From: CAZWDL01 sp964632995
Lineage (GTDB): Bacteria > Bacteroidota > Bacteroidia > Chitinophagales > Saprospiraceae
DNA length: 46,505 nt
Assembly: GCA_964632995.1 (NCBI GenBank)
Contig: CAZWDL010000051.1
Location: 1-46,505, forward strand
Direction: 5' to 3'
Of the stretch, positions 8,945 through 17,958 are shown in pieces (position 1 is the first letter of the stretch; every line of letters begins with the position of its first letter). Below the pieces are notes generated by a model. The model was given only the letters and a program-made list of their open reading frames with translations. It did no database searches and was not told the DNA's origin. Both the position numbers and the translations under genes were made by a program.

Positions 8945-8958
8945 GTTGTGCTTGCAAC
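8945..8958. promoter_or_regulatory. Candidate MarR operator 2 (efflux operon)
   Basis: GTTG-TGCTTG-CAAC lies 104 bp before the adaptor start and shares the GTTG/CAAC arms of operator 1. TATTCTTG at 8961-8968, just downstream, is close to the Bacteroidota -7 box TAnnTTTG. Confidence 0.4.
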
Positions 8959-9062
8959 GTTATTCTTGAGGGGCTCCGGAAATAATAAAGGTTTAAACCC
9001 GGGCCAACAGCCTGTCATGAACTCCGTGCAGTTCATCCTTTTATAAAATAAAGATTCTTGTT

Positions 9063-10235
9063 ATGAAAAAATTGACTGCCAGAAGGTTGGGAATAGTTGC
9101 CGGATTAGTGATTCTGATCGGCGCTTTTGCCGTTTTTCGCTTTCTGAGCGAAATGAAAGAACCGCCGAAGCGCAAAGAGGCCTTCAGCCGGTCGGCAGAG
9201 GTGGAGGTCATACAGGTCAGAAACGGCAGCATTCCTACCCGCCTGAACGTGCAGGGTGAACTGGCGGCTTACGATAAGATCAGTATTTATGCGGAAGTCT
9301 CGGGCGTTCTTGAAGAAAGCTCCCGTCCTTTTAAGGTAGGCAGCTATTTTCCGGAGGGATCCGTACTCGCCCGTATCGACTCCGATGAAGCCCGTCTTTC
9401 CCTGCTTTCCCAGCGCAGCAATTTTCTCAATGCCGTCACTCAGCTTATGCCGGATCTCAAGATTGACTATCCGGAAAGCTACCACAACTGGGAGGCCTAC
9501 GTCGACTCTTTTGATTTGGAAGAAGAGACCCGGCCCTTCCCGGACCCGCTGAGTCAACAGGAGAAATTTTTTGTGGCCTCCCGTAATCTGTACAGCCAGT
9601 ATTATACCATCAAAAGCACAGAGGAACGCCTTTCCAAATACGTCATCCGCGCCCCTTTCAGCGGCGTGCTTACCGACGCGTTGATCCACCCGGGGGCGCT
9701 GGTGCGGGTAGGCCAGCAACTCGGCGAGTTGACAAGTACGGGCTCCTACGAACTGGAAGCGACGGTTCCGCTGTCGGAACTGAAGTATATAAAAACCGGT
9801 GACGAGGTCAAGCTTGTCAGCGATGATATTGATGGAGACTGGACCGGACGCATTGCCCGGATCAACAGCCGGGTGGACCAGGATATGCAAACCGTCAGGA
9901 TATTTGTCAACGTCCGGGGGCGCGACCTGCGGGAAGGCATGTACCTGAAAGGCGATATCGCCGCCAGCAGTGTTGATAGTGCAGCGAAAATTCCCCGCAA
10001 CGTACTGGCCGATCAGAAGTCGGTATTTGAGGTGCGGGACAGCACCCTGCACAAGCGCGAAGTCAATGTCCTCAAAATCACTAAGGATCACGCGATCATC
10101 CGGGGGCTGGAAGACGGCACCCTGTTGCTAAAAAACGTACTGCCCAATGCCTTCGAGGGCATGAACGTTAAAGTGAAAAATACAGCCGCTGTTTCGGAAC
10201 CGCCAGCGCAGACCGCCTCCACTCCGGGAGGATGA
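9063..10235 (+). CDS. RND efflux system periplasmic adaptor subunit
   Basis: A 390-aa membrane fusion protein. Residues 10-28 are an uncleaved N-terminal membrane anchor (LGIVAGLVILIGAFAVFRF). The lipoyl half-motifs are visible around VQGELAAYDKISIYAEVSG and YVIRAPFSGVLTDALIHPG, followed by the beta-barrel and membrane-proximal domains. The helical hairpin between the lipoyl halves contains a longer insert than in minimal adaptors (about residues 130-185). It bridges the inner-membrane pump to the outer-membrane channel. The gene lies 58 bp before the pump gene and 130 bp after marR, so the three should be co-regulated. Substrates cannot be predicted. Confidence 0.9.
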   Translation: MKKLTARRLGIVAGLVILIGAFAVFRFLSEMKEPPKRKEAFSRSAEVEVIQVRNGSIPTRLNVQGELAAYDKISIYAEVSGVLEESSRPFKVGSYFPEGSVLARIDSDEARLSLLSQRSNFLNAVTQLMPDLKIDYPESYHNWEAYVDSFDLEEETRPFPDPLSQQEKFFVASRNLYSQYYTIKSTEERLSKYVIRAPFSGVLTDALIHPGALVRVGQQLGELTSTGSYELEATVPLSELKYIKTGDEVKLVSDDIDGDWTGRIARINSRVDQDMQTVRIFVNVRGRDLREGMYLKGDIAASSVDSAAKIPRNVLADQKSVFEVRDSTLHKREVNVLKITKDHAIIRGLEDGTLLLKNVLPNAFEGMNVKVKNTAAVSEPPAQTASTPGG

Positions 10236-10293
10236 AAATCCGGTTTTTTCCTTTGCCGGCGTCCTTTAATTTCCTGCTTGAAAGTTTAAGTGC

Positions 10294-13200
10294 ATGAAGT
10301 CCATAGTCAATTATTTTATAAAAAATCCTATCGCCGCCAACCTGCTTATGTTCAGTCTCTTCGCTCTGGGGCTGGCAGGCGCGCTGAACATGAAGTCGAC
10401 CTTTTTTCCCGAAGTGGAAAGCCGGACGATTATTATTCAGGTGACCTACCCGGGTGCTTCGCCGGAAGAGATAGAGGAGGGCGTAGTGAACAAAATAGAG
10501 GAAAACCTGAAAGGGGTGACCGGCGTAGAACGCTACACTTCCGTTTCCCGGGAAAACAGCGGCAGGATCACAGTGGAGGTCTTACAGGATTACGATACGG
10601 ATAATGTGCTGCAGGATGTCAAGAACGCCGTGGATCAGATCAATGCCTTCCCCGTGGGAATTGAACCCCCAGTCATTTTCAAGCAGGAAAATCTGGGTTT
10701 CGCCATCAGCTTCGCCCTGAGTGGTGATGTGGAACTGAAAACGCTGAAACGCTTCGCCCGGGAGGTGGAAAACGACCTGCTGCTGATGGACGGGTTATCA
10801 AAAGTAAGCCTCAGCGGCTTTCCTGAAGAGGAAATCGAAATCGCTTTTCGCGAAAGCGCGCTGAGAGCCTATAACCTGACCTTCCAGGAGGCTACCCAGG
10901 CGGTGCGGTCCGCTAATATTGAAGTAACCGGAGGAACTATCAAGGGGGAGGAAGAAGAACTGCTGCTGCGCACCCGCAACAAATCGTATTATGCAGAGGG
11001 GCTGCGCGATATCGTGCTCAAACGCACGCCGGGGGGAGGCGTCATCTTTTTACACCAGGTGGCCGACTTGCGCGACCGCTGGGCGGACAACCCCAACCGG
11101 ACCTTCCTGAACGGTAATCCTTCGGTGGTCGTCACCGTGCAGAATACCCTGGAGGAAGATATGCTCTCCATCACCGAAAAAGTCAGACTCTATATTGAGG
11201 GGTTCAATCGCGACAATGAGGCCATCGCGGCGACCGTCATTCGCGATGCTTCGGAAACCCTCCGGGACAGGATAAACCTTCTGGTAGAAAATGGCATGCT
11301 GGGCTTTCTGCTGGTGATGGTTTTCCTCGCCCTGTTTCTCAACATACGGCTGGCTTTCTGGGTCGCCCTGGCTATACCCATCTCCTTTGCCGGCATGTTC
11401 ATCTGCGCTTACCTGCTGGATGTGACGATCAATGTGATTTCTCTTTTCGGCATGATTCTCGTCATCGGTATTCTGGTGGATGACGGCATTGTGATCGGAG
11501 AGAATATTTATCAGCAATACGAAGATGGCAAGCCTCCCTTTAAAGCGGCGCTGGAAGGGACCATGCAGGTGTTTCCGGCCGTCTTCGCCGCCATTCTGAC
11601 GACTTCCATCGCCTTCGGCACTTTTATCTTTATCGAAGGCCAGCTCGGGGAAATCTTTTACGAGATGGCCATCGTCGTCATTTTCTCGCTGGCCTTCTCC
11701 CTGCTCGAAGGATTCACCATTCTGGCCTCCCACGTAGCGCATTCCAAAGCCCTGCGGGAGCGAGGAGAAAAGAGCAGGCTCCAGGAGCGGCTGGAAAGCA
11801 TTACGGACTGGCTGCGGTATAAAACCTATGCTCCGGTGCTTCGCTTTGCGATGTACAATAAAATTTTGGTGCTGGCGGGCATGCTGGCGCTGCTGATCAT
11901 TACGATGGGCGCATTGCGGGGAGGCATTATCCGTTCCACTTTTTTTCCGGTTATCGAGCAGGATGTGGTCAATGTAGACCTGCGCATGCCTGCCGGCACC
12001 CGTGAATATATTACGGAAGACTTTCTGCGGCAGGTCGCGGAGGCCGCCTGGGAAGCCAATGATTCGCTGAGCGAGTACTTTTTCAACGGAAACAAAGAAC
12101 CCATAGAGCAAATTCAGGTCAACCTTGGACCGACTTCCTACGAAGGCAGCCTCAGCGTTCAAATATTGGGAGGGGAAGCCCGCGACACGATGCAGACCCG
12201 CGATGTGGCGAATGCGATCCGTGAAAAAATGGGACCTATCCCTCAGGCCGAACGCGTTACCTACGGAGGGCAGGGTACTTTCGGAAAACCGATCTCCATC
12301 TCCCTGGTGGGAGAAAACATCTCCGAACTGAAAGAGGCTGCCGAAAGGGTGAAATCCGAGCTGGAATCACTGACCGAGCTGGCGGACGTGGTGGACAATA
12401 ACCAACAGGGCTTGCGCGAAATTGAAATCAACCTCAAACCAAAGGCGGAGTACCTGGGCCTGAAGCCGCAGGATGTCGTCGGGCAGGTGCGCAACGGCTT
12501 CTTCGGCAGCGAGGTGCAGCGACTGCAACGGGGACGGGATGAAGTACGGGTATGGGTGCGCTACGACCTGGCCGACCGTTCGGATATCACCCAGCTGGAA
12601 TCTATGCGTCTGCGCTTTCCCGGCGACCGGGAATTCCCTCTGTCGGAAATCGCCAACCTGGATATTACCCGCGGAGTGATCAGTATCAATCACCTCAACG
12701 GAAGACGGGAGATCCAGGTAGAAGCCGATATCGCCAACAACGAAGTGTCCGTCAGTGATATCACCGCCAGCCTGAAAGAAAACATCGTTCCCGCTATTCT
12801 GGAAGATTATCCCAGTGTGACGGCCCTCTTCGAAGGGCAGAACCGGGAGCAGCGTAAATCAGCTGAGTCGATGCAAAGAGTCGGCGTCGTGGCGCTGGCC
12901 ATCATCTTTTTTATTATTTCACTGACCTTCCGTTCCGTTAGCCAGGCGGTGGTCGTTTTTTTACTCATCCCTTTCAGCCTCATTGGCGTGGGCTGGGGAC
13001 ACTGGCTGATGGGCGCGCCGATCAGTCTGTTTTCCGCCCTGGGTATTATTGCGCTGATCGGCGTACTGGTCAATGATTCGCTCGTATTTGTCACCACCTA
13101 CAACGATATTTTACAGGAGGGCAAGGAACAGATGGAAGCCATCTACGAGGCGGGCTTATCGCGTTTTCGACCGATCATATTAACCACTTTTACTACCTTT

Positions 13201-13521
13201 GCCGGCCTGTCGCCGCTGTTGTTCGAACAGAGCCTGCAGGCGCAGTTCCTGATACCGATGGCCATCTCAGTCTCTTACGGACTACTGGCGGTTACGGTGG
13301 TCAACCTGGTCTTGTTGCCGGTCCTGCTGATTGCGGCCAACCGCTTCAAGGTCTATTTGACTTACCTGTGGGATGGCGAAAAACCGGATTATCGCGATGT
13401 GGAAGGCGTGATTCGCAAAGAGTCGGGGTATGAGTTTTTGTGGTACGCCTTTTTCGTGCTGGTGGCCATTTTCCTGGTATTCGCTCTTTTCGGCAACCAG
13501 ATCGTGAACTTTTTTAACTGA
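10294..13521 (+). CDS. RND efflux pump, AcrB/MexB family (hydrophobe or AcrB/D/F-like)
   Basis: A 1075-aa inner-membrane pump of full family length. It opens with the first membrane helix (FIKNPIAANLLMFSLFALGL) and has two large periplasmic loops and twelve expected membrane helices. The proton-relay aspartates are present in TM4 (GILVDDGIVIGENIY), as in AcrB D407/D408. Other family landmarks are FPEVESRTIIIQVTYPGASP near the start, AIPISFAGMF in TM3, and GVLVNDSLVFVTTYN plus RFRPIILTTFTTFAGLSPLL in the second half. Energy comes from the proton gradient. It follows the adaptor, and only 4 nt separate its stop from the next possible start, so it is clearly part of a longer transcript that ends with the TolC gene. 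Confidence 0.95.
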   Translation: MKSIVNYFIKNPIAANLLMFSLFALGLAGALNMKSTFFPEVESRTIIIQVTYPGASPEEIEEGVVNKIEENLKGVTGVERYTSVSRENSGRITVEVLQDYDTDNVLQDVKNAVDQINAFPVGIEPPVIFKQENLGFAISFALSGDVELKTLKRFAREVENDLLLMDGLSKVSLSGFPEEEIEIAFRESALRAYNLTFQEATQAVRSANIEVTGGTIKGEEEELLLRTRNKSYYAEGLRDIVLKRTPGGGVIFLHQVADLRDRWADNPNRTFLNGNPSVVVTVQNTLEEDMLSITEKVRLYIEGFNRDNEAIAATVIRDASETLRDRINLLVENGMLGFLLVMVFLALFLNIRLAFWVALAIPISFAGMFICAYLLDVTINVISLFGMILVIGILVDDGIVIGENIYQQYEDGKPPFKAALEGTMQVFPAVFAAILTTSIAFGTFIFIEGQLGEIFYEMAIVVIFSLAFSLLEGFTILASHVAHSKALRERGEKSRLQERLESITDWLRYKTYAPVLRFAMYNKILVLAGMLALLIITMGALRGGIIRSTFFPVIEQDVVNVDLRMPAGTREYITEDFLRQVAEAAWEANDSLSEYFFNGNKEPIEQIQVNLGPTSYEGSLSVQILGGEARDTMQTRDVANAIREKMGPIPQAERVTYGGQGTFGKPISISLVGENISELKEAAERVKSELESLTELADVVDNNQQGLREIEINLKPKAEYLGLKPQDVVGQVRNGFFGSEVQRLQRGRDEVRVWVRYDLADRSDITQLESMRLRFPGDREFPLSEIANLDITRGVISINHLNGRREIQVEADIANNEVSVSDITASLKENIVPAILEDYPSVTALFEGQNREQRKSAESMQRVGVVALAIIFFIISLTFRSVSQAVVVFLLIPFSLIGVGWGHWLMGAPISLFSALGIIALIGVLVNDSLVFVTTYNDILQEGKEQMEAIYEAGLSRFRPIILTTFTTFAGLSPLLFEQSLQAQFLIPMAISVSYGLLAVTVVNLVLLPVLLIAANRFKVYLTYLWDGEKPDYRDVEGVIRKESGYEFLWYAFFVLVAIFLVFALFGNQIVNFFN

Positions 13522-13549
13522 TTAGATGCAAATAAGAAACAATAACAGT

Positions 13550-14095
13550 ATGAGCCGGAAAAAGCGCATCGCCGTCGATATGGATGAGGTCATTGCCGAC
13601 GTGCGCCCTAAGTTCCTCGACCTGTACGAGCGGGAGTTCGGATGGCGCCCGGAAAAGAAAGACTATTGGGGGAAAAAGATTTATCAGGTCAACGGCGCCC
13701 TGCAAATCCGGGAATTCCTCCATGAGAAAGGCTTTTTTGCGGATCTGCCCGTCATGCCGGGCAGCCGGGAGGTGCTGAGCGAGCTAAAGGAAGACTACGA
13801 GATTTATATTACGACGGCCGCTATGGAATTCCGGGCCTCATTGGAAGACAAGTACGACTGGATGCATCGTCACTTCCCTTTTATTCACTGGAAGCAGATC
13901 GTTTTTTGTGGCGACAAGAGTATCATTCACGCCGATTACATGATCGATGATCATCCTCACAACCTGCACAGTTTTATTGGTAAAGGCTTGTTGTACACCG
14001 CTTCCCATAATATTGAAGAGGAAGCGTTCACCCGGGTGAACGACTGGGCGGAAATCAAAAAATTTTTCCAAGAGGAACTGAAAAAAGGAGCGTAA
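13550..14095 (+). CDS. 5'(3')-deoxyribonucleotidase-like HAD phosphatase
   Basis: A HAD-superfamily protein of about 181 aa, with an alternative start at 13526 that adds 8 residues. Motif I is VDMDEVIAD, with both nucleophile and acid aspartates. Motif II threonine lies in YITTAAMEF. Motif III lysine and motif IV acidic pair lie in CGDKSIIHADYMIDDHPHN. Length and motifs fit the NT5C-type 5'(3')-deoxyribonucleotidases, which dephosphorylate dNMPs or NMPs in the cytosol. It lies between the efflux pump and a GtrA gene, in the same direction with tiny gaps. A link between nucleotide dephosphorylation and efflux is not known to me and may simply reflect operon packing. Confidence 0.85.
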   Translation: MSRKKRIAVDMDEVIADVRPKFLDLYEREFGWRPEKKDYWGKKIYQVNGALQIREFLHEKGFFADLPVMPGSREVLSELKEDYEIYITTAAMEFRASLEDKYDWMHRHFPFIHWKQIVFCGDKSIIHADYMIDDHPHNLHSFIGKGLLYTASHNIEEEAFTRVNDWAEIKKFFQEELKKGA

Positions 14096-14126
14096 ATTTA
14101 GGCTCTTTACGGCAAGGCCAACTGAT

Positions 14127-14546
14127 ATGGATACTTTTTGGAAACAGGTACGAAAACTGCTGGCGTTGAAAGTGAAGTTTGCCCTTTCGGGGCTGGTCGC
14201 CACCTCGTTGGATTACGGCTTGTACCTGTTGTTGGTAGAGCGGGTTTTTCCTCCGGTTCTTTCCAATATTATATCCTATTCCTGTGTGGTGGTGATCAAC
14301 TTTCTGATGCAGAAACGCTTTGTCTTTCAGCTGAAAGGAACCGCCAAAAGGGTATTTCTCTTGTCTATGGGGGTGTCAGGCATCGGGTTGCTGCTGAGTA
14401 CCGCATTGGTATACGGACTGACGCAAATCGCCTTTCTCGATCAGCGACAGTACCTGCTCAAACTCATTGCCACCGGCATCATCTTTTTCTATAATTTCTA
14501 TATGAAGCGCTATGCTTTCGAACGGCGCTTTTTTGAAGTGGATTAA
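14127..14546 (+). CDS. GtrA family membrane protein
   Basis: A 139-aa protein with four predicted membrane helices, beginning KFALSGLVATSLDYGLYLLL, which is the standard opening of GtrA/DPMS3 proteins, and including NIISYSCVVVINFLMQKRFVF. GtrA-type proteins are thought to help move or present polyprenyl-linked sugars at the membrane, usually beside a glycosyltransferase. No glycosyltransferase is adjacent here. It follows the nucleotidase by 31 bp and precedes the TolC gene by 19 bp. Its basic C-terminus (FYMKRYAFERRFF) is probably cytoplasmic. Confidence 0.85.
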   Translation: MDTFWKQVRKLLALKVKFALSGLVATSLDYGLYLLLVERVFPPVLSNIISYSCVVVINFLMQKRFVFQLKGTAKRVFLLSMGVSGIGLLLSTALVYGLTQIAFLDQRQYLLKLIATGIIFFYNFYMKRYAFERRFFEVD

Positions 14547-14565
14547 TCCAAAACAGCATACAAAT

Positions 14566-15936
14566 ATGGGCATCATCCGATCGCTTTTCACAAGCTCACT
14601 CTTTTTGCTGGCAGCGCTCTTTTCAGCCGGAGCGCAGGACTCGCTGTCCGTCGCCGAAGGAGAAGACCTCACGCTTTCCCGGGCCATCCGCATCGGCCTG
14701 GAGAACAACTTTCAGATCAAAATTGCGGAAAACAACCTGGAGATCGCCCGCAATGAGAACGATGAGGGTTTTGCAGGATACTATCCGGATATCAACGCTA
14801 CCTTCGACGTCAATAACGGCTACACCAACAGCCAGCGGCAGGCCTCCTTCCTGGAATCCCTCTCAGCGGGCAATACCAGCATCATTCCCGGGCTAGAAGC
14901 GGTATGGACTATCTACGACGGCGGCCGCATTCGCTTAACCAAACAGCAGCTGGAACAACTGGAACTGCAGAGCCAGGGCCAGGTGCGCATCGCCGTGGAA
15001 AACACGATCGAGGCCATTATCCTGGCTTACTACCAGGTGTTGCTGCGCGAAGAAGGGCTCGATGTACTGGAGGAGGTGCTGCAACTATCGCGCGACCGAA
15101 TCGAGTACGAAGAAGTGAAAAAGGAGTTCGGGCAGGCCAGCACCTTTGATATTCTGCAAACCCGCGAAGCTTACCTGAATGACTCTACCGAGTACATCAC
15201 CTCTATGACTAGTTACCGCAATGCCATGCATAATCTCAATCAGGTGATGGGCGTGCAAAGCTTGGGGCGCAATTATGAGCTCACTGATTCGCTGGTTATC
15301 GAGGGGCCGGTTTACGGCTTGGAAACCCTGCGCACCGAAATGTTGAGTAACAATAACCAGCTGCGGAACCTCTACGTTCAACGCGAACTGTCCAAGATCA
15401 GCACCCAACTGGAGGAAAGCGAACAGATGCCACAGGTGAATCTGCGCACCGGCGCCGGCTACAACTGGGAGCAAACGCTCTTCGGTACCGGCACCTTCGC
15501 CGACGGCCGCGAGCAGGAACTGGGCGGTAACCTCAATAAAACACTGAACGGCTTTATCAATTTCTCGGCTACCTACAACATCTTTAACGGCGGCAGGCGC
15601 AATATCAACATCCAGAATGCTCAGATACAGGAACTCAACGCCCAGCTGGATGTGGAACAAACCAAACTTGATCTGAATACCCAGCTGGAAAATTCCTTTG
15701 TCACTTACTCGAACCAGCGGCAACTCATACGGGTGACCAGCGAGCGGCTGGAAAACGCCCGCCGTAACCTGGAAATCGGCGAGGAGCGCTTCCGCGGCGG
15801 CCTGATCAACTCCTTTGATTACCGGCAGATCCAGTTACAGTTCATCAACGCTTCCCAGTCCCGGCTGCAGGCGATCTTCAATTTCAAACAGACAGAGACA
15901 AGATTGCGAAAGCTGGTGGGAGATTTGATGAGGTAG
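14566..15936 (+). CDS. TolC family outer-membrane efflux protein
   Basis: A 456-aa outer-membrane channel subunit that completes the tripartite pump. The ATG at 14566 is chosen because it opens into a signal peptide (MGIIRSLFTSSLFLLAALFSAGAQ); a longer frame has no signal. Long amphipathic helices and two internally similar halves are typical: the first begins LTLSRAIRIGLENN, with ATFDVNNGYTN and WTIYDGGRIRLTKQQLE; the second has FINFSATYNIFNGGRRNINIQ and the terminal LRKLVGDLMR. It is the last gene of the marR-adaptor-pump unit and is followed by a short hairpin. Confidence 0.92.
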   Translation: MGIIRSLFTSSLFLLAALFSAGAQDSLSVAEGEDLTLSRAIRIGLENNFQIKIAENNLEIARNENDEGFAGYYPDINATFDVNNGYTNSQRQASFLESLSAGNTSIIPGLEAVWTIYDGGRIRLTKQQLEQLELQSQGQVRIAVENTIEAIILAYYQVLLREEGLDVLEEVLQLSRDRIEYEEVKKEFGQASTFDILQTREAYLNDSTEYITSMTSYRNAMHNLNQVMGVQSLGRNYELTDSLVIEGPVYGLETLRTEMLSNNNQLRNLYVQRELSKISTQLEESEQMPQVNLRTGAGYNWEQTLFGTGTFADGREQELGGNLNKTLNGFINFSATYNIFNGGRRNINIQNAQIQELNAQLDVEQTKLDLNTQLENSFVTYSNQRQLIRVTSERLENARRNLEIGEERFRGGLINSFDYRQIQLQFINASQSRLQAIFNFKQTETRLRKLVGDLMR

Positions 15937-15952
15937 GGCGGGCCCTTCCCAG

Positions 15953-15971
15953 CCCTCTCCAAAGGGGAGGG
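15953..15971. terminator. Probable hairpin between converging genes
   Basis: CCCTCTCC-AAA-GGGGAGGG, 7 of 8 pairs plus one G-T type mismatch, lies 16 nt after the TolC stop and before the converging pseudouridine synthase gene. There is no U-tract. Confidence 0.45.
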
Positions 15972-16055
15972 AGCTCAAAACAGGCAGCGAGCAGGGGCGT
16001 CATAGCCCACTTTTATCCAATGATTTTAAAATTATTAAAAAATATCCTTGAGAGG

Positions 16056-16859
16056 CTATGTAAAATGCTTCAACATAATCACCTCCCGTTCGGTCAGGTG
16101 TCGCCAGCGGCCGCGGGGCAGGTCCTTCTTGGTGAGCCCGGCAAGGTAGACGCGGTCGAGACGTTCGACCTGATAGCCGAGCTGTTCAAAGATGCGCCGG
16201 ATGATGCGGTTCCAGCCGATGTGCAACTCCATGCCTACCTGATTGGCTTTTCCTCCTTTGATATAATCAACGCCGTCGACGATAGCGACGCCTTCCTCCA
16301 ATTCCACGCCATCGCGGATGCGTTGCAGATCGGCTGGCGTCAGGGGCTTGTCGAGCGTCACCTCGTAGAACTTTTTTACCCGGTGGCTGGGGTGGGTAAG
16401 CTTTTTGGCCAGGTCGCCGTCGTTGGTCAGCAGGAGTAGGCCGGTGGTGTTCCGGTCGAGGCGCCCGACGGGGAAAACGCGCTCCTCGATGCGGCCCCGC
16501 AGCAGGTCGATGACCGTGCGGCGCCCGCGATCGTCACTAACCGTGCTGATGACGTCCTTGGGTTTATTCAGCAACAAATAGACATTTCGCTCTTCCGGCC
16601 GGATAGGCTTGTCTTTAAAGCGCACCACATCGCCCGGCTGCACCTGGTAGGCAGGGTTGTGCTCAACCTCTCCGTTGACCGTCACCAGGCCGTTCTTGAC
16701 GTGCTCAGCCGCCTGCCGGCGGGAACAGACGCCGCTGTGGGCCACGTACTTGTTCAGGCGCATGCCTTCAGCTTCGGGCGGGGCGGCTTTTTTGACGCGG
16801 TTCTTGGATGGGCGTTCGGGTTTTGATTTTTCGTGGTTACTTTTTTCGCTATCGGACAT
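16056..16859 (-). CDS. rRNA pseudouridine synthase, RsuA/RluB family
   Basis: About 267 aa, using the ATG at 16859; a TTG 27 nt upstream is possible. The first 30 residues are lysine/proline-rich and disordered. An S4 RNA-binding domain follows (MRLNKYVAHSGVCSRRQAAEHVKNGLVTVNG with the usual RLNK and SRR landmarks). The catalytic domain has LLLNKPKDVISTVSD, the active-site aspartate in VGRLDRNTTGLLLLTNDG, and the closing IRRIFEQLGYQVERLDRVYL. It isomerises uridine in ribosomal RNA. RluB (23S U2605) is the usual member in this phylum, but RsuA and RluF share these motifs, so I give no symbol. It is convergent with the TolC gene. Confidence 0.9.
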   Translation of the reverse strand: MSDSEKSNHEKSKPERPSKNRVKKAAPPEAEGMRLNKYVAHSGVCSRRQAAEHVKNGLVTVNGEVEHNPAYQVQPGDVVRFKDKPIRPEERNVYLLLNKPKDVISTVSDDRGRRTVIDLLRGRIEERVFPVGRLDRNTTGLLLLTNDGDLAKKLTHPSHRVKKFYEVTLDKPLTPADLQRIRDGVELEEGVAIVDGVDYIKGGKANQVGMELHIGWNRIIRRIFEQLGYQVERLDRVYLAGLTKKDLPRGRWRHLTEREVIMLKHFT

Positions 16860-17109
16860 ATTGGTATGAAGCTGGTCTGAGGACAATTTAAAGCAGTAAA
16901 GATAGTAGTAATTAAATAAAGCGGGAGGGCTAAATTGTTCAAATAGCAGAGGTCGATTCCTTATCTCACCTATATCGCTATACTTCCTTCCTTGAAATTG
17001 AGGTGAAGAGTGATATGTCGCCCAGGCTGCTCCAGTTGGATAGCGCTTCCTGATTTTTTATTTTAAATCTGGAATTTCGCTACAGCGAGGCCCAATCTGA
17101 CGTTCCCCG

Positions 17110-17373
17110 GGAGCTATCCTGGAAGGATTGAGCGCGGCGCTGTACGGCGAGATCACCGTCCGGAACGGAGGTACGGAACAATCTAATTTTCACGACTACC
17201 CCTGGATCAGGGAGCGATGTACCGCAGATCGAGGTTTCCTTCATCGAGAACAAGCTGGCGCCGCGTGGATTTGGGCGAGCCGCCGCTGCCGCCACTGGCG
17301 CCCGGCCTTGGGTAATGCGATCTTCGCAGCGACAGGGCAGCGCATCAGAAGCCTGCCGATTAACCTAAAGTAA
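17110..17373 (+). pseudogene. Remnant of an IorB/xanthine-dehydrogenase-type molybdopterin-binding subunit
   Basis: Only the last 85 or so codons can be recognised, and they are split over three frames. The frame at 17110 gives GAILEGLSAALYGEITVRNG and then EQSNFHDYPWIR. A second frame gives SDVPQIEVSFIENKLAP. A third gives GEPPLPPLAP. The first frame returns for PALGNAIFAATGQRIRSLPI and stops at 17373. Read together this is the standard C-terminus of isoquinoline 1-oxidoreductase beta-type subunits, with the GEP(P/G) cofactor-contact segment. The shifts look like one 2-bp deletion and two single-base insertions (in short T and C runs). There is no N-terminal part upstream, only about 220 bp of AT-rich DNA with nothing I recognise. 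It is a decayed, truncated gene unless the shifts are sequencing errors. Confidence 0.75.
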
Positions 17374-17413
17374 GGGTGAGCACCTGCTTGAGTGTTTGCT
17401 TCCCCGCTGGGGG

Positions 17414-17941
17414 CTACTCCGGCCGAAAGGTAGCCTCCTCCACCAGCATCCGGATTTCGGGCGGAACGGGAATTTCATTACCCGGGCCCCGGAACCGCTT
17501 GACGTTTCCTTTCAGGATAAGCCCGGCTTCAATTTGGTTCAGGACGGGATCGATGAGCAGGTAAGCGCGGTTATTGCTGTTCTCGCCCCGGCCCCGGCCG
17601 GCGAGGTAGTAGATGCCGGCCTCACTGCGTTTGAGCAGAGAGCCAACCTGTAAACATTGCAAAAAAGTACGGTACTGATCACCTATTAGTTCCGTCAGCT
17701 GGCTTTGCAGCGGCTCGCTTTCGAACATTTTGGCTGTGCGCGGATATCGGCCAACGTATTTTTCAATGTAGCTCAGGCTACTTGCTTCCGCGAGGCCTGA
17801 TGGCGTCTTTTCGGCAGCAGCAGGGGATTCCAGTCCGTTGTAGAGGTGACCGACCGTCGGCTGGGGCGGCTGCACTGAGCGGGGCTGCCCGCAGCTATAG
17901 GCGATAAACAAGAGCAGGGCAGAGAGGAGGCGCGTCATCAT
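17414..17941 (-). CDS. Hypothetical lipoprotein
   Basis: A 175-aa protein of unknown family. The start MMTRLLSALLLFIAYSCGQ has a lipobox (AYSC) with the cysteine at residue 17, so it is exported and lipid-anchored. The mature part starts with a proline-rich stretch. Later come a helical region (LQSQLTELIGDQYRTFLQCL) and an IYYLAGRGRGENSNNRAYLLIDP segment that could be a beta-hairpin. It lies 17 bp after the esterase gene in the same direction and may be co-transcribed with it. It is followed at its 3' side by the oxidoreductase remnant on the opposite strand. Confidence 0.65.
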   Translation of the reverse strand: MMTRLLSALLLFIAYSCGQPRSVQPPQPTVGHLYNGLESPAAAEKTPSGLAEASSLSYIEKYVGRYPRTAKMFESEPLQSQLTELIGDQYRTFLQCLQVGSLLKRSEAGIYYLAGRGRGENSNNRAYLLIDPVLNQIEAGLILKGNVKRFRGPGNEIPVPPEIRMLVEEATFRPE

Positions 17942-17958
17942 AGCGGCGGTCTTTTAAG

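Noticed and set aside
11050..12162. 370-aa open frame opposite the RND pump
   Set aside because: Shadow of the pump gene.
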